Assembly (NCBI GenBank): GCA_025359585.1
Contig: JANYFX010000052.1
Span: 1-8,423, forward strand
Direction of reading: 5' to 3'
Source: Rhizobacter sp.
Lineage (GTDB): Bacteria > Pseudomonadota > Gammaproteobacteria > Burkholderiales > Burkholderiaceae_C
DNA: 8,423 nt
The notes below the pieces were generated by a model that did not search any database, was not told where the DNA came from, and was given only the letters and a program-made list of their open reading frames with translations. Of the stretch, positions 1 to 6,280 are shown piece by piece. A program made the position numbers and the translations under genes. Each line of letters begins with the position of its first letter. The first letter of the stretch is position 1.

Positions 1-716
1 GCCGCGCGGCGTGCTGCCGCCTGCGTGTAGATCTGCAGACGCCGGCCGTCGCCCGAGACTTCACCCTTGGGCCGGTTCGCGTTGCTCGCCTGAATGGCGG
101 CGCGAACGTCTTCGGTGCTGACGCCGAACTTGTTCAAGGCGAAAGGCAGCAATTCCACCCGGACCGCCGGCAGCGAACCACCGCCGATCTCGACATCGCC
201 CACACCCGTGACCTGCGCGAGGCGCTGGCTGACGATGTTGGAAACGGCGTCGTAGATCTGCCCCGGCGTTTTTGTCTTCGACGTGAGCGCCAGGATGATG
301 ATGGGTGCGGCCGACGGGTTGGCCTTGCGGTACGTCGGGTTGCTGCGCAGCGTGGCCGGCAGATCGACACGCGACGCGTTGATCGCCGCCTGCACCTCGC
401 GCGCCGCGCCGTCGATGTTGCGGCTCAGGTCGAACTGCAGCGTCACGCGCGCCGAGCCGGTGCCGCTGTTCGAGGTCATTTCGTTGACGCCGGCAATCGT
501 GCCGAGGTGGCGCTCCAGCGGCGTGGCCACGCTCGTCGCCATCGTCTCCGGGCTGCCACCGGGCAGGCTCGCGCTGACCGAGATCGTCGGGAAGTCGACC
601 TGCGGCAGCGGCGAGACCGGCAGGACGAAGAACGCACCGATGCCGGCGAGTGCGACCCCGACGGTCAGCAGCACCGTGGCGATCGGTCGGCGGACGAACG
701 GGCCAGAAAGATTCAT
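1..716 (-). CDS. mdtC: RND efflux pump permease subunit, MdtC-like (partial, 3' end outside window)
   Basis: Inner-membrane subunit of a proton-driven RND multidrug exporter. Only the first 238 codons are present and the reading frame is still open at the left edge. The protein starts MNLSGPFVRRPIATVLLTVG, with TM1 at about residues 12-32, followed by the family block LPQVDFPTISVSASLPGGSP (37-56), then ATPLERHLGTIAGVNEMTS (64-82), EVQAAINA (107-114) and TYRKANPS.APIMIL (128-141). These follow E. coli MdtC closely, including the MdtC-type 'VDFP...VSASLPG...PETMA' wording, whereas the neighbouring pump gene reads 'VDYP...VQTLYPG'. The start ATG at 716-714 overlaps the TGA of the upstream pump gene (ATGA), which suggests translational coupling. 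In E. coli, MdtB and MdtC assemble into a mixed trimer. The porter domain is cut off here, so intactness cannot be judged. The family assignment is firm; the MdtC rather than generic RND label is strong. Confidence 0.93.
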   Translation of the reverse strand, partial: MNLSGPFVRRPIATVLLTVGVALAGIGAFFVLPVSPLPQVDFPTISVSASLPGGSPETMATSVATPLERHLGTIAGVNEMTSNSGTGSARVTLQFDLSRNIDGAAREVQAAINASRVDLPATLRSNPTYRKANPSAAPIIILALTSKTKTPGQIYDAVSNIVSQRLAQVTGVGDVEIGGGSLPAVRVELLPFALNKFGVSTEDVRAAIQASNANRPKGEVSGDGRRLQIYTQAAARRA

Positions 717-3700
717 GCGGCCGGCCCCGGTGTTGCGACCGCTTCACGCGCCTTGCCGCCGCGCAAGCGCTGGCCGAGATTGTCGAACGCGAGGTAGATC
801 ACCGGTGTGGTGAACAGCGTCAACAACTGGCTCACCACCAGCCCGCCGAAGATCGCGAGGCCCAGCGGCCGGCGCAGCTCGGAGCCTTCGCCCCAGCCGA
901 GCATCAGCGGCAGCGCGGCGAAGAGCGCCGCCAGCGTCGTCATCAGGATCGGCCGGAAGCGCAGCATCGCCGCCTGATGGATCGCCTCGCGCGCCGCCAT
1001 GCCCTGGTTGCGCTCGGCATCGATCGCGAAGTCGATCATCATGATCGCGTTTTTCTTGACGATGCCGATCAGCAGGATGATGCCGATGATGCCGATCACA
1101 CCGAGGTCGTTGCCGGTGAGCATCAGCGCGAGCAGCGCGCCGACGCCGGCCGAAGGCAGCGTCGAAAGAATCGTCAGCGGGTGCACGTAACTTTCGTAGA
1201 GCACACCGAGCACGATGTAGACGCAGATCACCGCCGCGAGGATCAGCCAGAGCTGGTTCGTCAATGAACGCTCGTACGCCCCCGAGGCGCCGAGGAAGGT
1301 CATCGTCACGCTGCTCGGCAAGCCGATGTCTTTCGCCGCCTGGCGCACCGCATCGACCGCCGCACCGAGCGACACGCCGGGCGCGGTGTCGAAGTTCAGC
1401 GTGCTGGCCGGGTACTGCGCCACGTGCGTGATCTGCAGCGGCGCACGCTGCTCGGTGATCGTGGCGAAGGCCGACAGCGGCGTCGATTCACCCGAGCCGG
1501 TTTTCAGGTTCAGCTGGCCGAGCGACTGCGCGTTGGTCAGCAGGCCGGGCTTCGCTTCCAGGATCACGCGGTACTGGTTCGTTTCGGTGAAGATCGTCGA
1601 GACGATGCGCTGGCCGAACGCGCTGTAGAGCGCGTCGTCGACCGCGCTGGCGGTGATCGAGAGGCGTGAGGCAGTGTCACGATCGACCGCGATGTAGGCC
1701 GCCAGGCCTTCGGCGCCGGCGTCGCTGCTGACGTTGCGCACCGTGTCGTTCGCGCTCTGCAACTGCGCGACGAGCTTGCGCATCCACTCGGTCACGGTGG
1801 CGGAGTCGGAGCCTTCGAGCGACACGCGGTACTGGGTCGGCCCGGTCTCGGCGTCGATGGTCAGGTCTTGTGTGGGCTGAAGGTACAGCGTCACGCCGGG
1901 CACGCTCTTCACACGGTCGCGCAGGCGCTGCATCGTGTCTTGCTGGTTGCTGCGGTCTTGCTTCAGGTTGATCAGCATGCTGCCGGTGTGCAGCATCGTG
2001 TTGTTGGCCGCGTCCACACCGATGAAGGAGCTGAGGTTCGCGACCTCGGGGTCTTGCAGGATCGCTTTCGCCGCGTCCTGCTGCAACTGCGCCATGCGCT
2101 CGAACGACACGTCTTGCGCGGCTTCGATGCGGGCTTGCAGCTGGCCGGTGTCCTGCGTCGGGAACAGGCCTTTCGGGATCGTGATGTAGAGCAGCACCGT
2201 CAACGCCATCGTCGCCAGCGCCACGATCAGCGTCAGGGCCTGGTGCGCGAACACCCAGTGCAGCGAGCGGTCGTAGCGGGTCATCACGCCACCGAAAAAA
2301 GCCTCGGCGTGGCGCCCGAAAGCGCTGCGTTCGCGGTCTTTCGGCTCGGGCTTCAGCCAGCGCGCCGACATCATCGGCACCAGCGTGAGCGACACCACGG
2401 CCGAGATCAGGATCGTGATCGCCAGCGTGACCGCGAACTCGCGGAACAGGCGGCCGACCACGTCGCCCATGAACAGCAGCGGGATCAGCACCGCGATCAG
2501 AGACACCGTCAGCGAGATGATCGTGAAGCCGATCTGCGTGGCACCTTTCATCGCCGCGTCCATCGGCGGCTCGCCTTCTTCGATGTAACGCGAGATGTTC
2601 TCGATCATCACGATCGCGTCGTCGACGACGAAGCCGGTCGCGATCGTCAGCGCCATCAGGCTCAGGTTGTTCAGGCTGTAGCCGAGCAGGTACATCGCAC
2701 CGCACGAGCCGATCAGCGAGATCGGCACCGCGATGCTCGCGATCACGGTGGCGCGCAGGCTGCCGAGAAAAGCGAAGATCACCAGCACGACCATCACGAC
2801 CGCGAGCACAAGCTCGATTTCGACGTGTTCGACCGAGGCACGAATGCCTGTGGTGCGGTCGGCCAGCACCGCCACGCTGACGCTGTTCGGCAGCGCCTTC
2901 TGCAACTCGGGCAGTTGTGCCTTGATCGCGTTGACGGTCGCGATCACGTTCGCACCCGGCTGGCGTTGCACATTCAGGATGATCGCTGGTTTGTCGTTCG
3001 CCCACGCGCCCAGCTTGGTGTTCTCGGCGCTGTCGACCACGCTCGCCACATCGACCATGCGCACCGGCGCGCCGTTCTTGTACGCGACGATCAGATTCTT
3101 GTAGTCACCGGCGGTCAGCAACTGGTCGTTCGCGTTGATCGTGTAGGCGCGCTTCGGCCCGTCGAAGCTGCCCTTCGCGCTGTTCGAGTTGGCGGCCGTG
3201 ATGGCAGAGCGCAAGGTGTCGAGGCCGATGCCATACGACGACAGGGACTGCGTGTCGGCCTGAATGCGCACGGCAGGACGCTGCCCGCCGCTGAGCGACA
3301 CGAGGCCCACGCCCGCGACCTGGCTGATCTTCTGCGCGAGCCGCGTGTTGACGAGGTTCTGCACTTCGGTGAGCGGCAGCGTCTCCGACGTGATCGCCAG
3401 CGTGAGCACCGGCGCGTCGGCCGGGTTCACCTTGGCGTAGACCGGCGGCGCGGGCAGGTCGGCCGGCAGCAGCGAACCGCCGGCGTTGATGGCGGCCTGC
3501 ACTTCCTGCTCGGCCACGTCGAGCGTCTGGCCGAGCGTGAATTGCAGGGTGATGATCGAGACACCGGCCGCGCTGGTCGAGCTCATGCGGTCGAGCCCCG
3601 CCATCTGGCCGAACTGGCGCTCCAGCGGCGCGGTGACGGTGTGGCTCATCACCTCGGGGCTGGCGCCGGGGTAGAGCGTCTGCACCTGGATCGTCGGGTA

Positions 3701-3823
3701 GTCGACCTGCGGCAAGGCCGACAGCGGCAGGAACCTGAAGCCGACAAAACCGGCGAGCACGATCGCCACCATCAGCAGCGAAGTCGCCACCGGGCGCAGG
3801 ATGAAAGGGCGTGACGGGCTCAT
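713..3823 (-). CDS. mdtB: RND efflux pump permease subunit, MdtB-like (complete)
   Basis: A 1036-residue inner-membrane RND transporter subunit; E. coli MdtB has about 1040. I chose the ATG at 3823-3821 (MSPSRPFILRPVATSLLMVA) because it aligns with the family N-terminus. The frame stays open upstream to a GTG at 4054, but that Arg/Ala-rich 77-residue extension lies inside the adaptor gene and looks like antisense-frame noise. Visible features are TM1 (about 10-30), LPQVDYPTIQVQTLYPGASP (37-56), APLERQFGQMAG (65-76), NSAKGS (214-219), the TM2-TM6 block from about 336, and FVVDDAIVMIEN (398-409). In that block D401 and D402 correspond to the proton-relay aspartates D407/D408 of AcrB. The TM10 relay lysine lies in GIVKKNAIMMIDFA near the C-terminus. 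No frameshift is seen. It follows the adaptor gene by 25 nt without a clear Shine-Dalgarno sequence and overlaps the next pump gene by 4 nt. It should act as an H+/drug antiporter with its partner subunit; the substrates cannot be read from sequence. Confidence 0.95.
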   Translation of the reverse strand: MSPSRPFILRPVATSLLMVAIVLAGFVGFRFLPLSALPQVDYPTIQVQTLYPGASPEVMSHTVTAPLERQFGQMAGLDRMSSTSAAGVSIITLQFTLGQTLDVAEQEVQAAINAGGSLLPADLPAPPVYAKVNPADAPVLTLAITSETLPLTEVQNLVNTRLAQKISQVAGVGLVSLSGGQRPAVRIQADTQSLSSYGIGLDTLRSAITAANSNSAKGSFDGPKRAYTINANDQLLTAGDYKNLIVAYKNGAPVRMVDVASVVDSAENTKLGAWANDKPAIILNVQRQPGANVIATVNAIKAQLPELQKALPNSVSVAVLADRTTGIRASVEHVEIELVLAVVMVVLVIFAFLGSLRATVIASIAVPISLIGSCGAMYLLGYSLNNLSLMALTIATGFVVDDAIVMIENISRYIEEGEPPMDAAMKGATQIGFTIISLTVSLIAVLIPLLFMGDVVGRLFREFAVTLAITILISAVVSLTLVPMMSARWLKPEPKDRERSAFGRHAEAFFGGVMTRYDRSLHWVFAHQALTLIVALATMALTVLLYITIPKGLFPTQDTGQLQARIEAAQDVSFERMAQLQQDAAKAILQDPEVANLSSFIGVDAANNTMLHTGSMLINLKQDRSNQQDTMQRLRDRVKSVPGVTLYLQPTQDLTIDAETGPTQYRVSLEGSDSATVTEWMRKLVAQLQSANDTVRNVSSDAGAEGLAAYIAVDRDTASRLSITASAVDDALYSAFGQRIVSTIFTETNQYRVILEAKPGLLTNAQSLGQLNLKTGSGESTPLSAFATITEQRAPLQITHVAQYPASTLNFDTAPGVSLGAAVDAVRQAAKDIGLPSSVTMTFLGASGAYERSLTNQLWLILAAVICVYIVLGVLYESYVHPLTILSTLPSAGVGALLALMLTGNDLGVIGIIGIILLIGIVKKNAIMMIDFAIDAERNQGMAAREAIHQAAMLRFRPILMTTLAALFAALPLMLGWGEGSELRRPLGLAIFGGLVVSQLLTLFTTPVIYLAFDNLGQRLRGGKAREAVATPGPAA

Positions 3824-3848
3824 CGCGAAGGCTCGGGCACGGCGCTGC

Positions 3849-5282
3849 TCAACGTGCCGCGCTGGCCGCTGGCGCGGCTTCGCCCGCCGCGTCGGACGCG
3901 CGCCGGCGGTGGCCGCCAAAACCCGCGCCACTCGCAGCACTCGCACCGAAGCCTGCGGCGCCGGCGCCCGTTCCCGCCCCGCTCGCCGCACTCGCACCCA
4001 GGCCGCGCTCACCGCGCCGGCCGCGCGCGCCCGAGGCGCCACCCGAGGCAGCACCGGCCGGCCGATCGGCGGCCGTCTGCACCCGCGCGCCGTCTTTCAA
4101 ACGGTCGCCACCCTCGGTCACGACCGGCTCGCCCGCCGCCAGCCCGCTGGCGATCGCCACGAACTCCACGCTCGCCTCGCCGCGCGTCACGTTGCGCAAC
4201 TCGACCGTGCGGTCTTCTTTCAGCACGTAGACGAAGTCGCCGCTGGGACCGTGCCGCAGCGCCGTCACCGGCACCACGACCGCGCTCGTGATCGTGCGCA
4301 GCAACAGCCGCACGTTGACGAACTGGTTCGGGAACAAACTGCCGTCGGCATTCGCGAAACGTGCCTTGGCCTTGACCGTGCCGGTGGTCGTGTCCACCAG
4401 GTTGTCGAGCGTCGAGAACATGCCGGCGTCGAGCTTGCGCGTGCGGGTGCGGTCGAAGGCGGTCACCGGCAGCTGCGCGCCATCGGCCAGGCGCTGCTGC
4501 ACTTCGGGCACCCGGTCTTGCGGGATCGAAAAGGCCACGTCGATCGGCGCGACCTGCGTGATCACGGCCACGCCGTTCGCGTCACCGGCCGCGATGTAGT
4601 TGCCGGCATCGAGCGGCCGCAGGCCGACCCGCCCGGCCACCGGCGCCACGATGCGCGCGTAACCCAGGCTCAGCTTCGCCGTGCCTTCGTTGGCGCGGTC
4701 GATCGTCACCGTGCCTTCGAGCTGCTTGACGAGCGCGGCCTGCGTGTCCACGTCTTGCCGCGCGATCGAGTCCTGCTGCAACAGCGTTTGATAACGTGCC
4801 AGCGTGACCCGCGCCGCTTCGAGCTGCGCTTCGTCGCGCACCCGTGCGCCCTGCGCTTGCGCGAGCGCCATCTGGAACGATTGGGGGTCGATGGTCGCGA
4901 GCAGTTCGCCCTTCTTCACCATCTGGCCTTCCTTGAACAGCACCTGCGTCAACAGGCCCGAGACCTGCGGCCGCACCGTCACGTTGGCGGCGGGGGTGAC
5001 CGTGCCCAGCGCTTCGATCAAGACCGGAATGTCGGCCTGCCGCGCGGTCGCGATGCCGACCGTGCTGGCCGCGCCGCCACGCCCGCCGCCGCCCGGGCCG
5101 CCAGGCCCACCCGGCCCACCGGGGCCGGCCGCCGCGCCCGCGACTGTCGTCTTCGGCTGGTGCGTCAGGTACCAAGCCAGGCCGCCGAGCAAGGCCAGGG
5201 CGACGATGGCGATGACGCTGCCGATCCAGCGTTTGTGGCGCGGCGGGGCGCTCGGGGGCGTGTCGGCGTGGGGTTGATCCAT
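3849..5282 (-). CDS. mdtA: RND efflux periplasmic adaptor (membrane fusion protein), MdtA-like
   Basis: A 477-residue HlyD/AcrA-type adaptor linking the RND pump to an outer-membrane channel. A short cytoplasmic N-terminus (1-18) precedes one membrane segment (19-38, WIGSVIAIVALALLGGLAWY). There is no lipobox cysteine, so it is anchored by a helix rather than a lipid. After a Gly-Pro linker (53-70) come the first lipoyl half (about 99-132, VRPQVSGLLTQVLFKEGQMV), an alpha-hairpin (about 136-203), the second lipoyl half (208-233, ARIVAPVAGRVGLRPLDAG), a beta-barrel (about 240-330, with SLFPNQFVNVRLLL) and the membrane-proximal domain (about 335-402). From about 404 the tail is Ala/Gly/Ser/Arg-rich and includes a 17-residue duplication. 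It is about 60 residues longer than E. coli MdtA (415), mostly because of the linker and tail. The ATG at 5282 is the most upstream start in frame, and no good Shine-Dalgarno precedes it. It is first in the operon ahead of the two pump genes. Confidence 0.94.
   Translation of the reverse strand: MDQPHADTPPSAPPRHKRWIGSVIAIVALALLGGLAWYLTHQPKTTVAGAAAGPGGPGGPGGPGGGGRGGAASTVGIATARQADIPVLIEALGTVTPAANVTVRPQVSGLLTQVLFKEGQMVKKGELLATIDPQSFQMALAQAQGARVRDEAQLEAARVTLARYQTLLQQDSIARQDVDTQAALVKQLEGTVTIDRANEGTAKLSLGYARIVAPVAGRVGLRPLDAGNYIAAGDANGVAVITQVAPIDVAFSIPQDRVPEVQQRLADGAQLPVTAFDRTRTRKLDAGMFSTLDNLVDTTTGTVKAKARFANADGSLFPNQFVNVRLLLRTITSAVVVPVTALRHGPSGDFVYVLKEDRTVELRNVTRGEASVEFVAIASGLAAGEPVVTEGGDRLKDGARVQTAADRPAGAASGGASGARGRRGERGLGASAASGAGTGAGAAGFGASAASGAGFGGHRRRASDAAGEAAPAASAAR
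3903..4004 (-). repeat. Duplicated 17-codon unit in the adaptor's C-terminal tail
   Basis: The adaptor tail has two adjacent 17-residue units: residues 427-443 (GLGASAASGAGTGAGAA) and 444-460 (GFGASAASGAGFGGHRR). They share the core G(L/F)GASAASGAG. At DNA level the plus-strand string CACTCGCACC recurs at 3938-3947 and 3989-3998, exactly 51 nt apart, which fits an in-frame tandem duplication that has since diverged. The unit lies outside all conserved adaptor domains and is likely disordered. Confidence 0.75.
5073..5126 (-). repeat. Gly-Pro-Gly codon repeat encoding the adaptor linker
   Basis: Adaptor residues 53-70 read GPGGPGGPGGPGGGGRGG, a short run of G-P-G triplets encoded by GC-rich near-repeats. 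It lies between the membrane anchor and the first lipoyl half-domain, so it would be a flexible periplasmic spacer. Such runs can expand or contract by replication slippage in units of nine bases without breaking the frame. Confidence 0.7.
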
Positions 5283-5408
5283 GGTGCTTGAAGAGGCGGT
5301 TGGGGCGGTGCGCGGCAGCGTCTCATTGTTCCAGCCGGCGCGTGCCCGCGCTGTCGGACGGTTGCCCGTCGTGACGGCGGCGCCCGGGGAACAAGGGCAA
5401 ACACCATG

Positions 5409-5438
5409 TTGACGCGATCTCGCCGGCTCAACTATTCT
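5409..5438 (+). promoter_or_regulatory. Candidate sigma70 promoter for the regulator/dehydrogenase/TRAP operon
   Basis: TTGACG at 5409-5414 matches the -35 consensus TTGACA at five of six positions. TATTCT at 5433-5438 follows after 18 bp and matches TATAAT at four of six; CTATTC one base earlier gives a 17-bp spacer but a poorer match. The predicted start of transcription is near 5445, about 43 nt upstream of the regulator's ATG and directly at the operator-like palindrome. This is inferred from sequence only. Confidence 0.55.
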
Positions 5439-5444
5439 TTACCG

Positions 5445-5467
5445 AATTGGTCAGGCCACTTGACCAG
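5445..5467. promoter_or_regulatory. Candidate operator for the FadR-type regulator
   Basis: AATTGGT (5445-5451), CAG, GCCACTT (5455-5461) is a near-palindrome centred on 5453 with six of eight pairs complementary. Its core TGGTCAGGCCA differs by one base from TGGTnnnACCA, the kind of site bound by FCD-type GntR regulators such as PdhR and FadR (established family knowledge). An overlapping perfect 6-bp inverted repeat, TGGTCA (5448-5453) and TGACCA (5461-5466) with a 7-bp spacer, extends the element to the right. It lies at the predicted transcription start, where a bound dimer would block RNA polymerase, so autorepression is the likely mode. Confidence 0.55.
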
Positions 5468-5487
5468 CCAGTGAGTTGCCGCCCTTC

Positions 5488-6261
5488 ATGCCGATCCAGA
5501 CCATCGAACCCCGCCGCCTCTACCGCCAGATCGCCGACCAGTTGCGCGGCCTGGTCGAGCGTGGTGAATACGAAGTCGGCGCGCGCCTGCCACCCGAGCG
5601 TGACCTGGCGCTGCAGCTCGGTGTCTCGCGCCCGTCGGTGCGCGAAGCGTTGATCGCGCTCGAAGTCGAAGGCCTGGTCGAAGTGCGCATGGGCTCGGGC
5701 ATCTACGTGCGGCCGATCGCCGAAGCGAACGCGCGCCCGGTCAGCGGCGAAGGCCCGCTCGAGACGATCCGCGCGCGCCAGCTGATCGAGAGTGAACTCG
5801 CCGCGCATGCCGCAACGCACATGAACAAGGCGCAGGTCGTCGGCCTGAAGAACGCACTGGCGTTGATGCAGCAGGAGGTCGACGGCGGCCACACCCCGAC
5901 ACGCGGCGACCGGCTGTTTCACCTGCGCATCGCCGAAGCGGCCGAGAACTCGGTCTTGCACCGCGTGGTCAGCGAGCTTTTCGACGAGCGCCACAGCCCG
6001 TTGTTCGAGCAGCTCGGCAGCCACTTCGAAACCGCCAGCAGCTGGGCCGCCGCAATCGAGGAACACGCGGCCGTGATCGACGCCATCGCCCGCCACGCGC
6101 CCGAAGCCGCACGCGCCGCGATGGCCGCGCACTTGTCGAACTCGCACGACCGCTTCACCGCCAACATCGCCCACTCAGCGCCGGCCGAAGCGCCGCCGGC
6201 ACCGGCCCCGAGAAGCCGCGTGCGTGACCCCGCTCGCAAACCGGCGCGCAAAGCCGCCTGA
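5488..6261 (+). CDS. GntR-superfamily transcriptional regulator, FadR subfamily with FCD domain
   Basis: A 257-residue DNA-binding regulator that probably controls the operon it heads. The N-terminal winged helix-turn-helix spans about residues 9-75 and includes LPPERDLALQLGVSRPSVRE (34-53) and the wing GLVEVRMGSGIYV (62-74). The all-helical FCD ligand domain spans about 92-222, with the likely metal-site residues D141 and H145 (GDRLFHLRIAEAAEN), H193 (EEHAAVIDAI) and H215 (MAAHL). This D/H/H/H set is typical of members that bind carboxylate ligands through a metal ion. After the domain comes a 35-residue Pro/Ala- then Arg/Lys-rich tail (ending RDPARKPARKAA). I chose the ATG at 5488; a TTG at 5476 in frame would add four residues and has no better ribosome site. 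The next gene starts 19 nt downstream, so its effector is probably a sugar acid or a catabolite of one. The subfamily is firm; the ligand is inferred. Confidence 0.92.
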   Translation: MPIQTIEPRRLYRQIADQLRGLVERGEYEVGARLPPERDLALQLGVSRPSVREALIALEVEGLVEVRMGSGIYVRPIAEANARPVSGEGPLETIRARQLIESELAAHAATHMNKAQVVGLKNALALMQQEVDGGHTPTRGDRLFHLRIAEAAENSVLHRVVSELFDERHSPLFEQLGSHFETASSWAAAIEEHAAVIDAIARHAPEAARAAMAAHLSNSHDRFTANIAHSAPAEAPPAPAPRSRVRDPARKPARKAA

Positions 6262-6266
6262 TTCCC

Positions 6267-6272
6267 TAGGAG
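6267..6272 (+). promoter_or_regulatory. Ribosome binding site of the idonate dehydrogenase gene
   Basis: TAGGAG lies 8 nt before the ATG at 6281 and is the strongest Shine-Dalgarno match seen at any start in the window. It decides for this start over upstream in-frame alternatives from 6224, which would overlap the regulator gene. Confidence 0.75.
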
Positions 6273-6280
6273 CTAACACC

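Larger units (their letters stand above)
5283..5487. promoter_or_regulatory. Divergent intergenic region between the efflux and sugar-acid operons
   Basis: About 205 bp without a gene, separating two head-to-head operons, so it should carry promoters for both. The right half (about 5401-5470) is more AT-rich and holds a rightward promoter and an operator-like palindrome, listed separately. The left half is GC-rich. It holds three GACGG/CCGTC half-sites (5357-5377), and on the minus strand AACAAT (5330-5325) is the only weak -10-like string, without a matching -35. I therefore cannot place the promoter of the efflux operon. Confidence 0.7.

Noticed and set aside
1868..3814. Long plus-strand open frame (648 codons) opposite the MdtB-like gene
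   Set aside because: It is antisense to a clearly conserved RND gene. Its translation is rich in Arg, His, Asp and Gln with no domain, as expected from the complement of a GC-rich coding frame.
3824..4054. Upstream GTG start that would lengthen the MdtB-like protein by 77 residues
   Set aside because: The extension is Arg/Ala-rich, lies inside the adaptor gene, and has no counterpart in the family. The ATG at 3823 aligns with known N-termini.
3801..5291. Plus-strand open frame (496 codons) opposite the adaptor gene
   Set aside because: The antisense translation is Arg/His/Ala-rich with no recognisable motif, while the minus-strand frame shows every adaptor domain in order.
5476..5487. TTG start for the regulator
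   Set aside because: It adds only four residues, and the GTGAG just before it is too close to serve as a ribosome site. The ATG at 5488 is preferred, though TTG cannot be excluded.
5428..6174. Minus-strand open frame (248 codons) opposite the regulator gene
   Set aside because: It is a composition shadow. The plus strand encodes a textbook winged helix and FCD domain over the same bases.
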